From: Devosia enhydra
GTDB taxonomy: Bacteria > Pseudomonadota > Alphaproteobacteria > Rhizobiales > Devosiaceae
Direction: 5' to 3'
Length of the DNA stretch: 64,000 bases
Assembly (NCBI RefSeq): GCF_900119845.1
Contig: NZ_FPKU01000002.1
Location: forward strand, 715,381 to 779,380
Below the pieces are notes generated by a model. That model saw nothing but the letters and a program-made list of their open reading frames with translations. It was not told the DNA's origin and ran no database searches. The translations under genes were made by a program, and so were the position numbers. Shown here one piece after another: positions 52,759-62,622 of the stretch (its first letter is position 1; every line of letters starts with the position of its first letter).

Positions 52759-54465
52759 CTAAAAGCTCTGGCCCGAGATCATGGCGAAGTGTTCGGCCAG
52801 CGGGCCGAGGGCGAGGGCCGGGAAGAATTGCAGCCCGCCCATGATCAGGATGATGCCGATGAGAAGGCCCACAAAGAGCGGCCTGTCGGTGGGGAAGGTG
52901 CCCGATGAGGGCGGGATCCGCGGCTTTGACGCCAGCGATCCGGCGATGGCGAGCACCGGCACGAGGTAGGCGAAGCGCCCGATGAGCATCGCCATGCCCA
53001 GGGTGGTGTTGTACCAGGGCGTATTGCCCGAGAGCCCGGCAAAGGCCGAGCCGTTATTGCCCGCCGCCGAGGAATAGGCATAGAGGATTTCACTCAGACC
53101 GTGCGGCCCGGGGCTCAGGATCGAGCCCGTGCCCAGCGGCATCACCGCCGAAATTGCCGTGAACCCCAGGATGGTGAGGGGCAGGATGAGGATGGCGAGC
53201 ATCGCCAGCTTCATCTCGCGGGCCTCGATCTTCTTGCCCAGCAGTTCGGGGGTGCGCCCCACCATCAGCCCGGCAACAAAGACCGCCAAGATGGCAAAGA
53301 CGATCATGCCGTAAAGGCCCGAGCCCACCCCGCCGGGCAAGACCTCGCCCAACTGGATCAGGAGCATCGGCACGAGCCCGCCCAGGGGCGTCAGCGCGGC
53401 ATGCATGGCGTTGACCCCGCCATTGGAAAGCCCGGTGGTCACGGCGGCATAAAGCGCGCTCATGGCCTGGCCGAAGCGGACCTCCTTGCCCTCCATATTG
53501 CCCTGCGCGGCATCGACGCCCACTGCATGCAGCAGCGGATTGCCGGCGGTTTCGGCCCAGTAGATCGCCCCGATCCCGGCGCAAAGGAGCACGAGGGTCA
53601 CCGCGATCAGCGCCCAGCCCTGACGGCGATTGCCCACCATCTGGCCGAAGCTGTACATCAGGGCCAGCGACACCGAGAGCATGGCAACAATGTTGAGGGC
53701 ATTCGAGAAGGCGGTGGGGTTCTCGAATGGATGGGCGGCGTTGACGTTGAAGAAGCCCCCGCCATTGGTGCCCAGCTGCTTGATCGCCTCCTGGCTCGCC
53801 ACCGGGCCGGTGGCGATGGTCTGCTGCACCCCTTCGAGGGTCGTTGCGGCAAAGCTCGCCTCGAGTGTCTGCGGAACGCCCATCGCGATGAAGGCGAGCG
53901 CCACGAGGATGGCGAGCGGCATGAGGATGTAGAGGGTCGCCCTCGTCATATCGACCCAGAAATTGCCCACCACGCCCGAGGAGCCCGAAAAGGCCCGCGT
54001 CACCGCCATGGCGACGGCCATGCCGGTGGCGGCCGAGAGGAAATTCTGCACCGTGAGCCCGGCCATCTGGCTGAAATGGCTGAGCGTGGTCTCGCCCGCG
54101 TAATTCTGCCAGTTCGTGTTGGTGACAAAGCTCACGGCGGTGTTGAAGGCGAGATCGGGCGCGAGCCCCGCAAAGCCCTGCGGATTGAGGGGCAGCAGCC
54201 CCTGAAGCCGCAGCAGCGCATAAAGGGCGAGAAAGCCCGACACTGCGAACCAGAGCACGCTCCAGGCATAAGCAAGCCAGCCCTGCTCTCGGCCGGCCCC
54301 GGGGCCGGCCAGCGCCAGCAGGCCGCGCTCGAGAGGCCCGAGCACGGGGTCGAGCCAGGTGCGTTCGCCCGAAAATACGCGCGCCATGTAAAGCCCCAGG
54401 GGCTTTGCGAGCAAAAGCACGATGATGAGCAGGATGAAAATCTGCAGCCAGCCGGAAAGGGTCAT
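52759..54465 (-). CDS. kdpA: KdpA, potassium-binding channel subunit
   Basis: The product is 568 residues from the ATG at 54465, five bases after GGAGG; a GTG one codon earlier is an alternative. About ten membrane helices are present, with the four selectivity-filter-like repeats ([64 protein letters not shown]). It binds and conducts K+ in the KdpFABC complex. Confidence 0.97.
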   Translation of the reverse strand: MTLSGWLQIFILLIIVLLLAKPLGLYMARVFSGERTWLDPVLGPLERGLLALAGPGAGREQGWLAYAWSVLWFAVSGFLALYALLRLQGLLPLNPQGFAGLAPDLAFNTAVSFVTNTNWQNYAGETTLSHFSQMAGLTVQNFLSAATGMAVAMAVTRAFSGSSGVVGNFWVDMTRATLYILMPLAILVALAFIAMGVPQTLEASFAATTLEGVQQTIATGPVASQEAIKQLGTNGGGFFNVNAAHPFENPTAFSNALNIVAMLSVSLALMYSFGQMVGNRRQGWALIAVTLVLLCAGIGAIYWAETAGNPLLHAVGVDAAQGNMEGKEVRFGQAMSALYAAVTTGLSNGGVNAMHAALTPLGGLVPMLLIQLGEVLPGGVGSGLYGMIVFAILAVFVAGLMVGRTPELLGKKIEAREMKLAMLAILILPLTILGFTAISAVMPLGTGSILSPGPHGLSEILYAYSSAAGNNGSAFAGLSGNTPWYNTTLGMAMLIGRFAYLVPVLAIAGSLASKPRIPPSSGTFPTDRPLFVGLLIGIILIMGGLQFFPALALGPLAEHFAMISGQSF

Positions 54466-54477
54466 CACCGCCTCCGC

Positions 54478-54558
54478 TCAGAAGGCTTCGGGACGCAGCA
54501 GCGTCACGAGCAGATAGATGCCGATACCGACGGCGATGAGAAAGGCGAGGAGCAGCAT
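54478..54558 (-). CDS. kdpF: KdpF, small membrane subunit
   Basis: This is a 26-residue single-helix protein (MLLLAFLIAVGIGIYLLVTL, ending LRPEAF). The LLRPE.F ending is the usual KdpF signature. It is directly before kdpA (12 bp) and stabilises the pump in E. coli. Confidence 0.85.
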   Translation of the reverse strand: MLLLAFLIAVGIGIYLLVTLLRPEAF

Positions 54559-54565
54559 GGTGCCC

Positions 54566-54649
54566 TCACAGCCGGTCGAGCGCGGCCGCATAGGCGGCAA
54601 GCGCCGCGAGCGTTCCGGCGCCGGCAAGGATGAAGATCAGGTCGAGCAT
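54566..54649 (-). CDS. 27-aa hydrophobic protein at head of kdp operon
   Basis: A 27-residue frame (MLDLIFILAGAGTLAALAAY, ending AAALDRL) lies 7 bp before kdpF. It is almost one membrane helix. Short open frames of this style precede kdpF in several alphaproteobacterial kdp operons as I recall; the role is unknown. It could be a second small subunit or a translational leader. Confidence 0.6.
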   Translation of the reverse strand: MLDLIFILAGAGTLAALAAYAAALDRL

Positions 54650-54746
54650 GAGCGTGTGCCTCCAGTCTGGAGGCTTGCAATGCGCGCTCGGCCCGTCAGC
54701 TTTCCATGCGGAAGGACGAGGTCGGCCATAAGGATTTCATAAAGAT

Positions 54747-54772
54747 GCCGTGCCGGCGCTGGCCGGCACGGC
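54747..54772 (-). terminator. katE terminator-like palindrome
   Basis: Perfect 11-bp arms (GCCGTGCCGGC / GCCGGCACGGC) with a four-base loop, about 40 bp after the catalase stop. On the minus strand it is followed by ATCTTTAT. It lies directly upstream of the kdp leader and may also insulate that operon. Confidence 0.6.
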
Positions 54773-54810
54773 GGTCTTGGGCCCCTTTACGGGCTCGGAC
54801 AGCCCGGGGA

Positions 54811-56919
54811 TCAGGCGCCGTCGGGCCGGTCCCAGAAGCGCAGGGCGGCGCAGGCCTTGAGGAAGCGTGCGGCATCCGCCGGGCGCTTGAGCGGCACCAT
54901 TGCCGCGTCGGGTTCGGGCGGCAGCCCGGCCTTCTGCATCAGCGGCAATGCGGCCTCAGTAAAGCCGATGAACTTGTAATGGGCATAGGCATCGGCGGCG
55001 AAATCGCGGGCCGGCGGCACACGCAGGAGCTTTGCGGCCCCCTCTTCGCCCAGAACCAGGGCCACGGCGTCGAACAGAACCGATGGCCCGCCATCGATCT
55101 TGTGCTGGGCCACAAGCCGGGACCCATCGCTCAGCGTCACCCCGCCGACGGTGGGCGCGATGATCTCGACGACGGCGGGGATCGAAAGAGCCGCCGCCTC
55201 GAGGGCCTTGACCAACTCCGCATCCGCCCCGTCGGTGACGAGGATGCCGAGCTTGCGCCCGGCAAAGCTCGTGGGGCGCTTGAGGATGCTGAGCGCGTCC
55301 GAGGGCGGAAGATCGGTCCTGGGCTCGGCTGCGGCATCGGCGGCTGGGGGCAGGTCGGCCTCCCCGAGCCCGTCGGCCACGGTGCGCGCCAGCCCGTCAT
55401 CGATGTTCTGCAGATGCGCCAGCATGCGCAGGCGGATGGCGGGCACTTCGCATTTGCTGAGCTCGAACACCAGCGCATCCCCGATATGGCGCTGCTCGAC
55501 CGGGGTTTGGCTCACATAGAACTGCCGGGCCTGGCTGTAATGGTCGGCAAAGCTCTCCGGCCGCGCCCTTACCTTGGGGCCGTCGGCCGGCTCGGGCAGG
55601 GTGGAAAAGCCCCTTTGCGGGTCCTCGCGCGGCCCACCGATCTTCGGGCCCCAGGAATTGGGCTCGTAATTGGCCCGTCCTCGCGGGTTGTGGAAGGCCA
55701 TGTGGCCGTCCTGCTGGAAGTGGTGGACCGGGCATTTGGGGGCGTTGATCGGCAGGTGGGTGAAATTGGGTCCACCCAGCCGCTTGAGCTGCGTATCGAG
55801 ATAGGAAAAGTTGCGCCCCTGCAGCAGCGGGTCGTTCGAGAATTCGATGCCGGGCACGATGTTGTGCGTCATGAACGCCACCTGCTCGGTCTCGGCGAAG
55901 AAGTTCTCCGGCATCCGGTCGAGCACGAGCCGACCCACCGCCACCGCCGGCACGAGCTCCTCGGGAATGAGCTTGGTGGGGTCGAGGATGTCGAAATCGA
56001 AGCTTTCGGCGAAGTCCTCGTCGAAGGTCTGCAGGCACAGCTCCCATTCGGGGAAGTCGCCGGCCTTGATGGCATTCCACAGGTCGCGGCGATGGAAGTC
56101 GGGATCGGCCCCGTTGATCTTGACGGCCTCGTTCCAGACCACCGATTGCAGCCCCAGCTTGGGCTTCCAGTGGAACTTGACGAAGCGCGACCGGCCCTCT
56201 GCGTTGACGAGGCGGAAGGTGTGCACCCCGAACCCTTCCATGAAGCGGAACGAGCGCGGGATCGCCCGGTCCGACATCACCCACATGATCATGTGCATGG
56301 ATTCCGGGGTCAGCGAGATGAAGTCCCAGAAATTGTCATGGGCGCTCTGGGCCTGCGGAAAGGCCTTGTCGGGCTCCTGCTTGACCGAATGGATGATGTC
56401 GGGAAACTTGATGGCATCCTGGATGAAGAACACCGGGATGTTGTTGCCCACGAGGTCCCAGTTGCCCTCCTGGGTATAGAGCTTGACGGCAAAGCCGCGC
56501 ACGTCACGCGCGAGGTCGAACGAGCCCTTGTTGCCCGCCACGGTCGAAAAGCGCACGAAGGCCGGCGTCTTTTCGCCGGCGCGCTGGAAGAGGTCGGCCT
56601 TGGTGAGCTCGGGGATGGGCGTCAGGGTCTCGAAATAGCCATGCGCGCCATAGCCGCGCGCATGCACCACGCGCTCGGGAATGCGCTCGTGGTCGAAATG
56701 GAACATCTTCTCGCGGAAGTGGAAATCCTCCATCAGGGCGGGCCCGCGGCGCCCTTGCGTGAGGGTGTTCTGGTCGTCGGCCACCGGGGTGCCCTGCTGG
56801 GTGGTGAGGGTGAGGTACCCCTCCTGCGCCACCTGATGGGTTTCACCACCCTCGCCCCGATGCGTTCCCTGCGGGGCAGGCTGGGCGGCACGTGCTTTGC
56901 TGCGGGGGGTCCTCGCCAT
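54811..56919 (-). CDS. katE: large-subunit (HPII-type) catalase
   Basis: The 702-residue product is a clade 2 catalase. The core carries the active-site block [47 protein letters not shown] and the proximal region with [15 protein letters not shown]. The C-terminal ~150 residues ([34 protein letters not shown]) form the flavodoxin/DJ-1-like domain that distinguishes large-subunit catalases. It decomposes hydrogen peroxide in the cytosol. It stands alone, with a hairpin after it. Confidence 0.95.
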   Translation of the reverse strand: MARTPRSKARAAQPAPQGTHRGEGGETHQVAQEGYLTLTTQQGTPVADDQNTLTQGRRGPALMEDFHFREKMFHFDHERIPERVVHARGYGAHGYFETLTPIPELTKADLFQRAGEKTPAFVRFSTVAGNKGSFDLARDVRGFAVKLYTQEGNWDLVGNNIPVFFIQDAIKFPDIIHSVKQEPDKAFPQAQSAHDNFWDFISLTPESMHMIMWVMSDRAIPRSFRFMEGFGVHTFRLVNAEGRSRFVKFHWKPKLGLQSVVWNEAVKINGADPDFHRRDLWNAIKAGDFPEWELCLQTFDEDFAESFDFDILDPTKLIPEELVPAVAVGRLVLDRMPENFFAETEQVAFMTHNIVPGIEFSNDPLLQGRNFSYLDTQLKRLGGPNFTHLPINAPKCPVHHFQQDGHMAFHNPRGRANYEPNSWGPKIGGPREDPQRGFSTLPEPADGPKVRARPESFADHYSQARQFYVSQTPVEQRHIGDALVFELSKCEVPAIRLRMLAHLQNIDDGLARTVADGLGEADLPPAADAAAEPRTDLPPSDALSILKRPTSFAGRKLGILVTDGADAELVKALEAAALSIPAVVEIIAPTVGGVTLSDGSRLVAQHKIDGGPSVLFDAVALVLGEEGAAKLLRVPPARDFAADAYAHYKFIGFTEAALPLMQKAGLPPEPDAAMVPLKRPADAARFLKACAALRFWDRPDGA

Positions 56920-57134
56920 GGTCGGCTCCTTGCTGATGTGGTCAGCTGAGCAAGTTCGCTCGGCCCGATCCGTTCCTCGCCATCGCTCCGGCCATCCCGG
57001 CGGGGCGGCGATACGCCCGGCCAGGGCATGTTCAGGTTTGCCCCTCTCTGGTGTTCAGACTAGAGTTCGAAGAGCCGCTGCATGTCGAAACCGGGCGGCG
57101 CTGGTTCCTCAAGGGATCATGACGGCGTTTGGGG

Positions 57135-58703
57135 ATGGGCGCGATGCGATCCTGGAAGAATGCGAGCGCCATACCGCTGGCCATCAGCCTCGTGGCGCTG
57201 TTTGTCGCGCTGTTCGTCGGCATCCTGGGCTATTTCATCGTGCAGGGCGTCCGCCAGACACAGGAGCGGCTCGAGGAGCAGTCGGCCTCGGCCGCCCAGG
57301 TGGTGTCCACCAATGCCTTCTGGATCGCCGAGCTCGCCACCCAGACGCTCGAGCGCGTCGATGCGGCGCTCGGGGCCGATCTCGTGGCCGCCGACCAATC
57401 CATCCAGGTGGTGCTGCAGGGCACCCCGACCCTTGCCGACATCTATGTCATCGATCGCGATGCCCGCACGCTCTACGCAACGATCGAGGGGGCCGCGTCC
57501 GTATCGGTCGCCGACCGGGAATATTTCACCGCGCTGCGCGACGGGATGCCGTTTTACACCTCGCCGATGCTGATGAGCCGGCTCACCGGCGACCGCATCT
57601 TCGTGTTCAGCAAGCGCCTCGAGCGCGACGGGCAGTTTGCCGGGGCGGTGATGATGTCCTTCCCCGATGCGGTGCTCGACGAGCTCTTCTCGACGCTCGG
57701 GCTACCCTCGGGATCGACCATCAGCCTCGTCCGCGAGGACGGGCAGCTGATGGGCCGCTATCCGCCTGCCGACGCGCCGGTCGATCTCGGCAGCCACCCG
57801 CTCATCACGCAATATTATCCGGCCAGCGACACCGGCACCTATGTGTCCCCCACATCGCCGGTCGACGGTATTGCGCGGGTGGTGAGCTATCGCAAGGTGC
57901 CGGGCAAGCCCATCCTTGCGCTGGCATCTGTGGCCACCGACCAGCGCTGGAGCGATTTCCGCACGGCGATTTCGTCGGTGATCCTGATCGCCTCACCCAT
58001 CCTTCTGGCGCTGGTTCTGGGCTGCGGCTGGATCGTCTGGCTCTTGCGGCGCGACCGCAAGCGCTCCACCGAACTCCAGGCGTCGGTGGATCTCAACACC
58101 ATGCTGTTTCGCGAGATCCATCACCGGGTGAAGAACAATCTTCAGTCGATGCAGGCCCTGGTGCGCATGCAGCACATGCCCGACACGGTGAAGCGCGACT
58201 TGCAGAGCCGGCTTGCCGCGATGGGCGCCATGCACGAGCATATCTACCAGCACGACAGCTATGGCGACATCGATGCCCATGATTTCGTGCCGGCTGTGGT
58301 GGAACAGGTGCGCACCGCCTATGGCGCCAGTGCCGAGGTGGTCTACGAGATCGACCATGTCGCCATCGATCGCGACCATGCCACCCCGCTGGCGCTGCTG
58401 CTGAGCGAGATCATCACCAACGCCTTCAAATACGCCTTCCCCGATGGGCGCGATGGCCGATTGACCATCAGGCTGGCCGACAGGGGCGGCGGCACGGCCC
58501 AGCTGGTCATCGCCGACAATGGGGTGGGGATGGACCAACACGTCAATCCGCGCAGCATGGGCATGCGCCTCGTCCAGGGCACGGTCGCCCAGATGGGGGG
58601 CACCTACAGTTTCCGCAATGAGGGGGGGGTGGTGTTCGATGCGACGCTGCCGCTGTCGATCTCGGCGCGGCATGCCCTCAGCACGGCCGAGACAGCCGCC
58701 TGA
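57135..58703 (+). CDS. Cache-domain HisKA_2 sensor histidine kinase
   Basis: The product is about 522 residues from the ATG at 57135; a TTG two codons earlier and an ATG at 57144 are alternatives. A membrane helix (~15-37), a periplasmic double-Cache-like region (~45-280; DRDARTLYATIEGAASVSVA, REYFTALRDGMPFYTSP) and a second helix (~285-305) precede the HisKA_2 core: REIHHRVKNNLQSM (acceptor His) and an ATPase domain with LLSEIITNAFKYAFPD, and DNGVGMDQ. Such kinases in alphaproteobacteria feed general stress or lifestyle pathways. No partner regulator is adjacent. It is convergent with the diguanylate cyclase at 58726. Confidence 0.88.
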   Translation: MGAMRSWKNASAIPLAISLVALFVALFVGILGYFIVQGVRQTQERLEEQSASAAQVVSTNAFWIAELATQTLERVDAALGADLVAADQSIQVVLQGTPTLADIYVIDRDARTLYATIEGAASVSVADREYFTALRDGMPFYTSPMLMSRLTGDRIFVFSKRLERDGQFAGAVMMSFPDAVLDELFSTLGLPSGSTISLVREDGQLMGRYPPADAPVDLGSHPLITQYYPASDTGTYVSPTSPVDGIARVVSYRKVPGKPILALASVATDQRWSDFRTAISSVILIASPILLALVLGCGWIVWLLRRDRKRSTELQASVDLNTMLFREIHHRVKNNLQSMQALVRMQHMPDTVKRDLQSRLAAMGAMHEHIYQHDSYGDIDAHDFVPAVVEQVRTAYGASAEVVYEIDHVAIDRDHATPLALLLSEIITNAFKYAFPDGRDGRLTIRLADRGGGTAQLVIADNGVGMDQHVNPRSMGMRLVQGTVAQMGGTYSFRNEGGVVFDATLPLSISARHALSTAETAA

Positions 58704-58725
58704 CCGCCGCTCCGCGACAGCCCGA

Positions 58726-59697
58726 TCAAGCCAGCAGCGTCTGGCCTTCGACCAGTGCTGCGGGCGAATAGACGCGCACGCAATCGCGCCCGTCCGCCTT
58801 CGCCCGATAGAGCGCGCGATCAGCCCGGTGGAGCACCGCGTCGGCGCTGGGGTCGTCGCACAATACCTCCGAGACCCCCATGCTGACCGTCATCGCAAAG
58901 GCGCCGGCCGGTCCTTCGACGATGGTCGCGGCCACGCGGCGGCGGATGCGCTCGGCCAGCAGCATCGCCTCCCAGCTGCCGATATCCCCCAGCAGCAGCG
59001 CAAATTCCTCCCCGCCCAGCCGCGCCGCGAGGCATCCAGCGGGCAGGCTCTGCGCCAGCGTCCGCGCGAGGGCCTGCAGCGCCCTGTCGCCCCCGACATG
59101 GCCATGCCGGTCGTTGATGCGCTTGAAGGTGTCGGCATCGAGCATGACCACCGAGGCCGTGCGGCGCAGCCCCTGCACGTCGGCAACCAGCTTGTCCACG
59201 GCTTCGAAAAAGGCCCGGCGGTTGGCGAGCCCGGTCAACTGATCGGTCGAAGCCTGGTGCTTGAGTTCCCGTTCGAGCAGCACGCGCTCGGTGATGTCCG
59301 AATGCGACACCACGGCGCCCTTGATCCGCGGGGCCCGCCCGGCCGCCGACTTGCCCAGGATGGGGCTGATGCGGGCGAGGAACCAGCGCTGGCCGCCCTC
59401 GGTCTGGCAGGCATATTCCTGGCGGAAGACCGGCAGGCGACCCTCGAAAACCGCACGCAATCCCTCATGGAACGCATCGGCGCCCTCGACGCCGGCCACG
59501 CTGGCCGACCAGCAGATATCGAGATAGTTGACCCCGATATCGGAGCGGCGCAGGTCGCGCCCGTTCTCGACCCCGAAGGTCTGCCAGGCGGCGTTGACGG
59601 CAATGATGGTGCCGCCTGCATCGAGCACGCAGATCTGCGAGGTCAGGGCGTCGATGACCGATACGGCAAGATCTGCAGTGCGAAGGCCGCGGCCCAT
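58726..59697 (-). CDS. PAS-GGDEF diguanylate cyclase
   Basis: The product is 323 residues from the ATG at 59697, with GGGAG eight bases upstream; an ATG at 59721 would add eight residues. An N-terminal PAS domain (~12-145, QICVLDAGGTIIAVNAAW to SHSDITERVLLE) leads to GGDEF (~150-315) with the motif GGEEF at 228-232 (LGGEEFALLL). The inhibitory RxxD site is absent. It is soluble and should synthesise cyclic-di-GMP on a signal bound by the PAS domain. It is convergent with the Cache-domain kinase gene. Confidence 0.88.
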   Translation of the reverse strand: MGRGLRTADLAVSVIDALTSQICVLDAGGTIIAVNAAWQTFGVENGRDLRRSDIGVNYLDICWSASVAGVEGADAFHEGLRAVFEGRLPVFRQEYACQTEGGQRWFLARISPILGKSAAGRAPRIKGAVVSHSDITERVLLERELKHQASTDQLTGLANRRAFFEAVDKLVADVQGLRRTASVVMLDADTFKRINDRHGHVGGDRALQALARTLAQSLPAGCLAARLGGEEFALLLGDIGSWEAMLLAERIRRRVAATIVEGPAGAFAMTVSMGVSEVLCDDPSADAVLHRADRALYRAKADGRDCVRVYSPAALVEGQTLLA

Positions 59698-59935
59698 CTC
59701 TATGCTCCCGCTCCGGCACATCGACCATCACCCGAAAGGCGCTAACACCGCGTGAATGACAACGCCCGTTGCGGCGTCTGTCGAGCGCCCCAAGCCAGCC
59801 CGAGCCCGCCCCGGCTCGTGGCATCGCTCTCGTCATGGTTTTGAGAGACCCCACCGCCCCCCGATAATCCCCGGGCTCGGGAACGGTTCAGTGGCTCGAT
59901 CATTGCTTTTCCGCCACACCGAGGAAAGAGCAGCG

Positions 59936-60754
59936 ATGAGCCAACATTTCGAAACACTGGCCCGTGTCGGCTATGGCGCGCGCGGGCTCGTCTATCTGGT
60001 TCTGGGTGGGCTCGCGACGGCGTCGGCCTTCTGGGGCGGATCGCAGGAGCAGGATACATCCTCGGCCCTCTCGCAGATGCTGTCGCTGCCCTTTGGCCGC
60101 ATCCTGCTCGGGCTGGTGGCGCTCGGGCTCTTCGCCCATATCCTGTGGCGGCTGGCGCAGGGGCTGCTCAATGCCGACGATGTGGATGAGGATGCCAAGG
60201 GCCTCGTGACGCGCCTCGGCAGCCTTGCGAGCGCCGGGGCCAATCTGTTTCTCGCCCTGTCGGCGGCCGGCCTCGCCATCGGCATGGGGGGCGGTGGTGG
60301 TGGCGGCGGTGGCGAGGAGAAGGCCTCGGGCTGGCTCCTCCAGCAGCCCTTCGGGCCCTGGCTCCTCGGGGCCGCCGGTCTCATCGTCATCGGGGCCGGG
60401 CTGGCGCAGATCTGGTACGGGCTCTCGCGCGGCTATGCCAAAAGGATAGACCTGCCTGAAACCGCCAAGCCGGTGCTCGATCCGCTCTGCCGGTTCGGCC
60501 TTGCGGCGCGCGGCGCGGTGCTGGCGATCATCGGCGGCTTCCTCGTCTTTGGCGCCATGACGGTCTCGCCCGAGCAGGCCGGCGGCACGGCCGATGCGCT
60601 CACCTACATCCACGGCCTGCCCTTTGGCAGCCTGCTTTATGGCGTTACCGCGCTGGGGCTTTTCGCCTATGGCGGCTACAGCCTGGTGCAGGCCTTTTAT
60701 CGCCGCATCGCCACCCACAAGGTGCAGGGCGCGCTGCGCAGCGCGCTCACCTGA
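59936..60754 (+). CDS. DUF1206 membrane protein
   Basis: The product is 272 residues from the ATG at 59936 (GAGGAAAG upstream). About six membrane helices lie in three pairs, each starting with a G-Y/F-G-A-R-G-like motif (ARVGYGARGLVYLVLGG, GLAARGAVLAIIGGF), typical of DUF1206. After the second pair is an uninterrupted run of nine glycines (~127-135) from an unusually G-rich DNA stretch, followed by EEKASGW. No function is established for the family. Confidence 0.85.
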   Translation: MSQHFETLARVGYGARGLVYLVLGGLATASAFWGGSQEQDTSSALSQMLSLPFGRILLGLVALGLFAHILWRLAQGLLNADDVDEDAKGLVTRLGSLASAGANLFLALSAAGLAIGMGGGGGGGGGEEKASGWLLQQPFGPWLLGAAGLIVIGAGLAQIWYGLSRGYAKRIDLPETAKPVLDPLCRFGLAARGAVLAIIGGFLVFGAMTVSPEQAGGTADALTYIHGLPFGSLLYGVTALGLFAYGGYSLVQAFYRRIATHKVQGALRSALT

Positions 60755-60779
60755 GGGCGCCGGTCATCGCAAGCGCCCC

Positions 60780-61346
60780 TCAGTTGGTGCCCCAGAAGAA
60801 CCGGTTCATGCGGCTCGAATTGGTGTCGTTGAGGAATTCGACGCTGGTGGCCTCGATGGTATAGCCCGCCGTCGTCACGTCGACGCTCGCCTTTTCGGCC
60901 CTCAACGTGCCGATGACGATCACCGGATCGACCGACAGCCGCGTCGCCAGCTGGATGCCCTCGGGGAATTCGGCCAGAACCAGCTGATTGGCCGGGGGCG
61001 GGGGCACATGCACGCAGACCCCGGTGAAGGGCGCGAGAAGGAAGGTGCCGACCCGCGATGCCCGCGATCCCGGCACGAAGGACACCGGCGTCACATAGCC
61101 GGTGATGCGCACCTCGAGCCCGTCGAGATCCTCGCGGATCGGCACGTCGCCATCATTGAGCCGCAGGGCGAGCCCCGTCTCGTCATGCTCGGTCAGCGCC
61201 ACGGGCCGGGCCACATCGCCGCCATCGGGCAGAAGGTCTTCCCACCCCAGCTGCATCGGGTCGGCCAGCGCGGGGTTCGCCAGGATCGCAAGGCTGGCCA
61301 GTAGCGTGACGGAGAGAAAGGCGGTTGCGGCGAGGGGCTTCAGCAT
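60780..61346 (-). CDS. DUF3299 secreted protein of Zrg-like system
   Basis: The 188-residue product has a signal peptide (through about PALADP), then a mature domain with MQLGWEDLLPDG, DGLEVRITGYVTPVSF, SRVGTFLLAPFTGVCVHVPPPPANQ and a late IEATSVEFLND. This matches the DUF3299 family, which is commonly co-encoded with a small ABC system and a His-rich DUF2796/ZrgA-like protein. It is the last of four genes, 16 bp after the permease gene. A role in metal handling at the envelope is inferred. Confidence 0.82.
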   Translation of the reverse strand: MLKPLAATAFLSVTLLASLAILANPALADPMQLGWEDLLPDGGDVARPVALTEHDETGLALRLNDGDVPIREDLDGLEVRITGYVTPVSFVPGSRASRVGTFLLAPFTGVCVHVPPPPANQLVLAEFPEGIQLATRLSVDPVIVIGTLRAEKASVDVTTAGYTIEATSVEFLNDTNSSRMNRFFWGTN

Positions 61347-61362
61347 CTGGATGGTCTCCCTG

Positions 61363-62622
61363 TCAGTTTCTCACCGCCACGCCGTCGGCGAGCGAATTGC
61401 GATAGGCCTTGAAGGCGGGCACCAGCCCGGCAAGGGCAGCCGCGAGGATCACGAGCCCCATCATCGCCGCCTCCTGCGCCCCCGGCGCCGCGATTTCGAG
61501 CGCGATCCCGAAGCTGCGGTCGATCGCGGGGCCAAGCAGCGCGATGGCGGCGTAGGCGCCAAGGCCGCCCAGCAGCGTGCCGCACACCCCCATGAACACC
61601 GCTTCGGCCACCAGCAGGCCGAAAATGTGACGCGGGCTCGCGCCCACCGCCCGCAGGATCGCCATTTCCCGCCGCCGATCGTTGAGCATGGCGAGGATGG
61701 TGGCGACCATGCCGATGATCGCGGTCAGCACCACGAACACCGTGACGATCTGCAACCCCGTCTCGATGATCTCGGTGATCGACCAGAGTTCGAGCAGCGC
61801 CAGCCCCGGCACCACCGCTGACAATGCCTCGTCGGGATACTGGTTGATGACGCGTTGCAGGGTGAAGGTCGAAATGGGCGAGCGCAGCCCGAGAAACGCC
61901 GCCGTCACCGTCCTGGGCTCCAGCGCCATGTCCCTGATCGCCTCCACCGACGTTCCGGGTCCGGTCGGCACGCCGCCGCTTTCCCAGTCGACATGGATGG
62001 CTTCGATCGCCGCGAGGCTCACATGCAGCGACTTGTCGATGGGGGTGCCGGTGGGCGCAAGGATGCCGCTGACCCGGAAGGGGCGGTTGGCATGCTCGGC
62101 AAGCGACACGCTCCCCAGCCCATGGCCCACCACGATTTCGTCGCCCAGCCGGTAGCCCAGCGTCTCGGCAACGCTTGCGCCCAGCACGATGTCGAAGAGA
62201 TCGGCAAAGGGCGCGCCCTCGGCAAAGCGCATGGCGTTGTCGTCGCGAAAGCGCAGCTGGGTGAAATAGTCGGGCGTGGTGCCCACGACGCGAAAGCCGC
62301 GATGGGAATCGCCCAGCGAGATCGGCACGATCCAGGCCACATCGGGATGGGCGGCGAGCTCCTGATATGTGGCCCAGGTGAAGTTGTTGGGCGCATCCCC
62401 GATCCGGAATACCGAATAGAGCATCAGCTGCACGCTGCCCGAGCGCGCCCCCACGATGAGATCGGTGCCCGAGACCGTGCCGGCAAAGCTCGAGCGCACG
62501 CCCTCGCGCACCTTGTCGACCCCGATCAGCAGCATGACGCTGAGGGCGATGCAGAAGATGGTCAGGACCACCATGCCGCCGCGGTTGAGAAGGCTTTTGA
62601 GCGCGAGCCGCGGGATGATCAT
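61363..62622 (-). CDS. FtsX-like ABC permease
   Basis: The product is 419 residues from the ATG at 62622, which overlaps the ATPase stop (ATGA). A first membrane helix (~18-37), a large periplasmic domain (~40-285), then three C-terminal helices (IVTVFVVLTAIIGMVATILA, LLVAEAVFMGVCGTLLGG, MMGLVILAAALAGLVPAF) define the MacB/FtsX-type permease. The cytosolic motif RRREMAILRAVGASPRHIFG is typical. It pairs with the ATPase encoded just upstream. The partners suggest transport or transfer linked to metal (zinc) rather than drug export. Confidence 0.9.
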   Translation of the reverse strand: MIIPRLALKSLLNRGGMVVLTIFCIALSVMLLIGVDKVREGVRSSFAGTVSGTDLIVGARSGSVQLMLYSVFRIGDAPNNFTWATYQELAAHPDVAWIVPISLGDSHRGFRVVGTTPDYFTQLRFRDDNAMRFAEGAPFADLFDIVLGASVAETLGYRLGDEIVVGHGLGSVSLAEHANRPFRVSGILAPTGTPIDKSLHVSLAAIEAIHVDWESGGVPTGPGTSVEAIRDMALEPRTVTAAFLGLRSPISTFTLQRVINQYPDEALSAVVPGLALLELWSITEIIETGLQIVTVFVVLTAIIGMVATILAMLNDRRREMAILRAVGASPRHIFGLLVAEAVFMGVCGTLLGGLGAYAAIALLGPAIDRSFGIALEIAAPGAQEAAMMGLVILAAALAGLVPAFKAYRNSLADGVAVRN

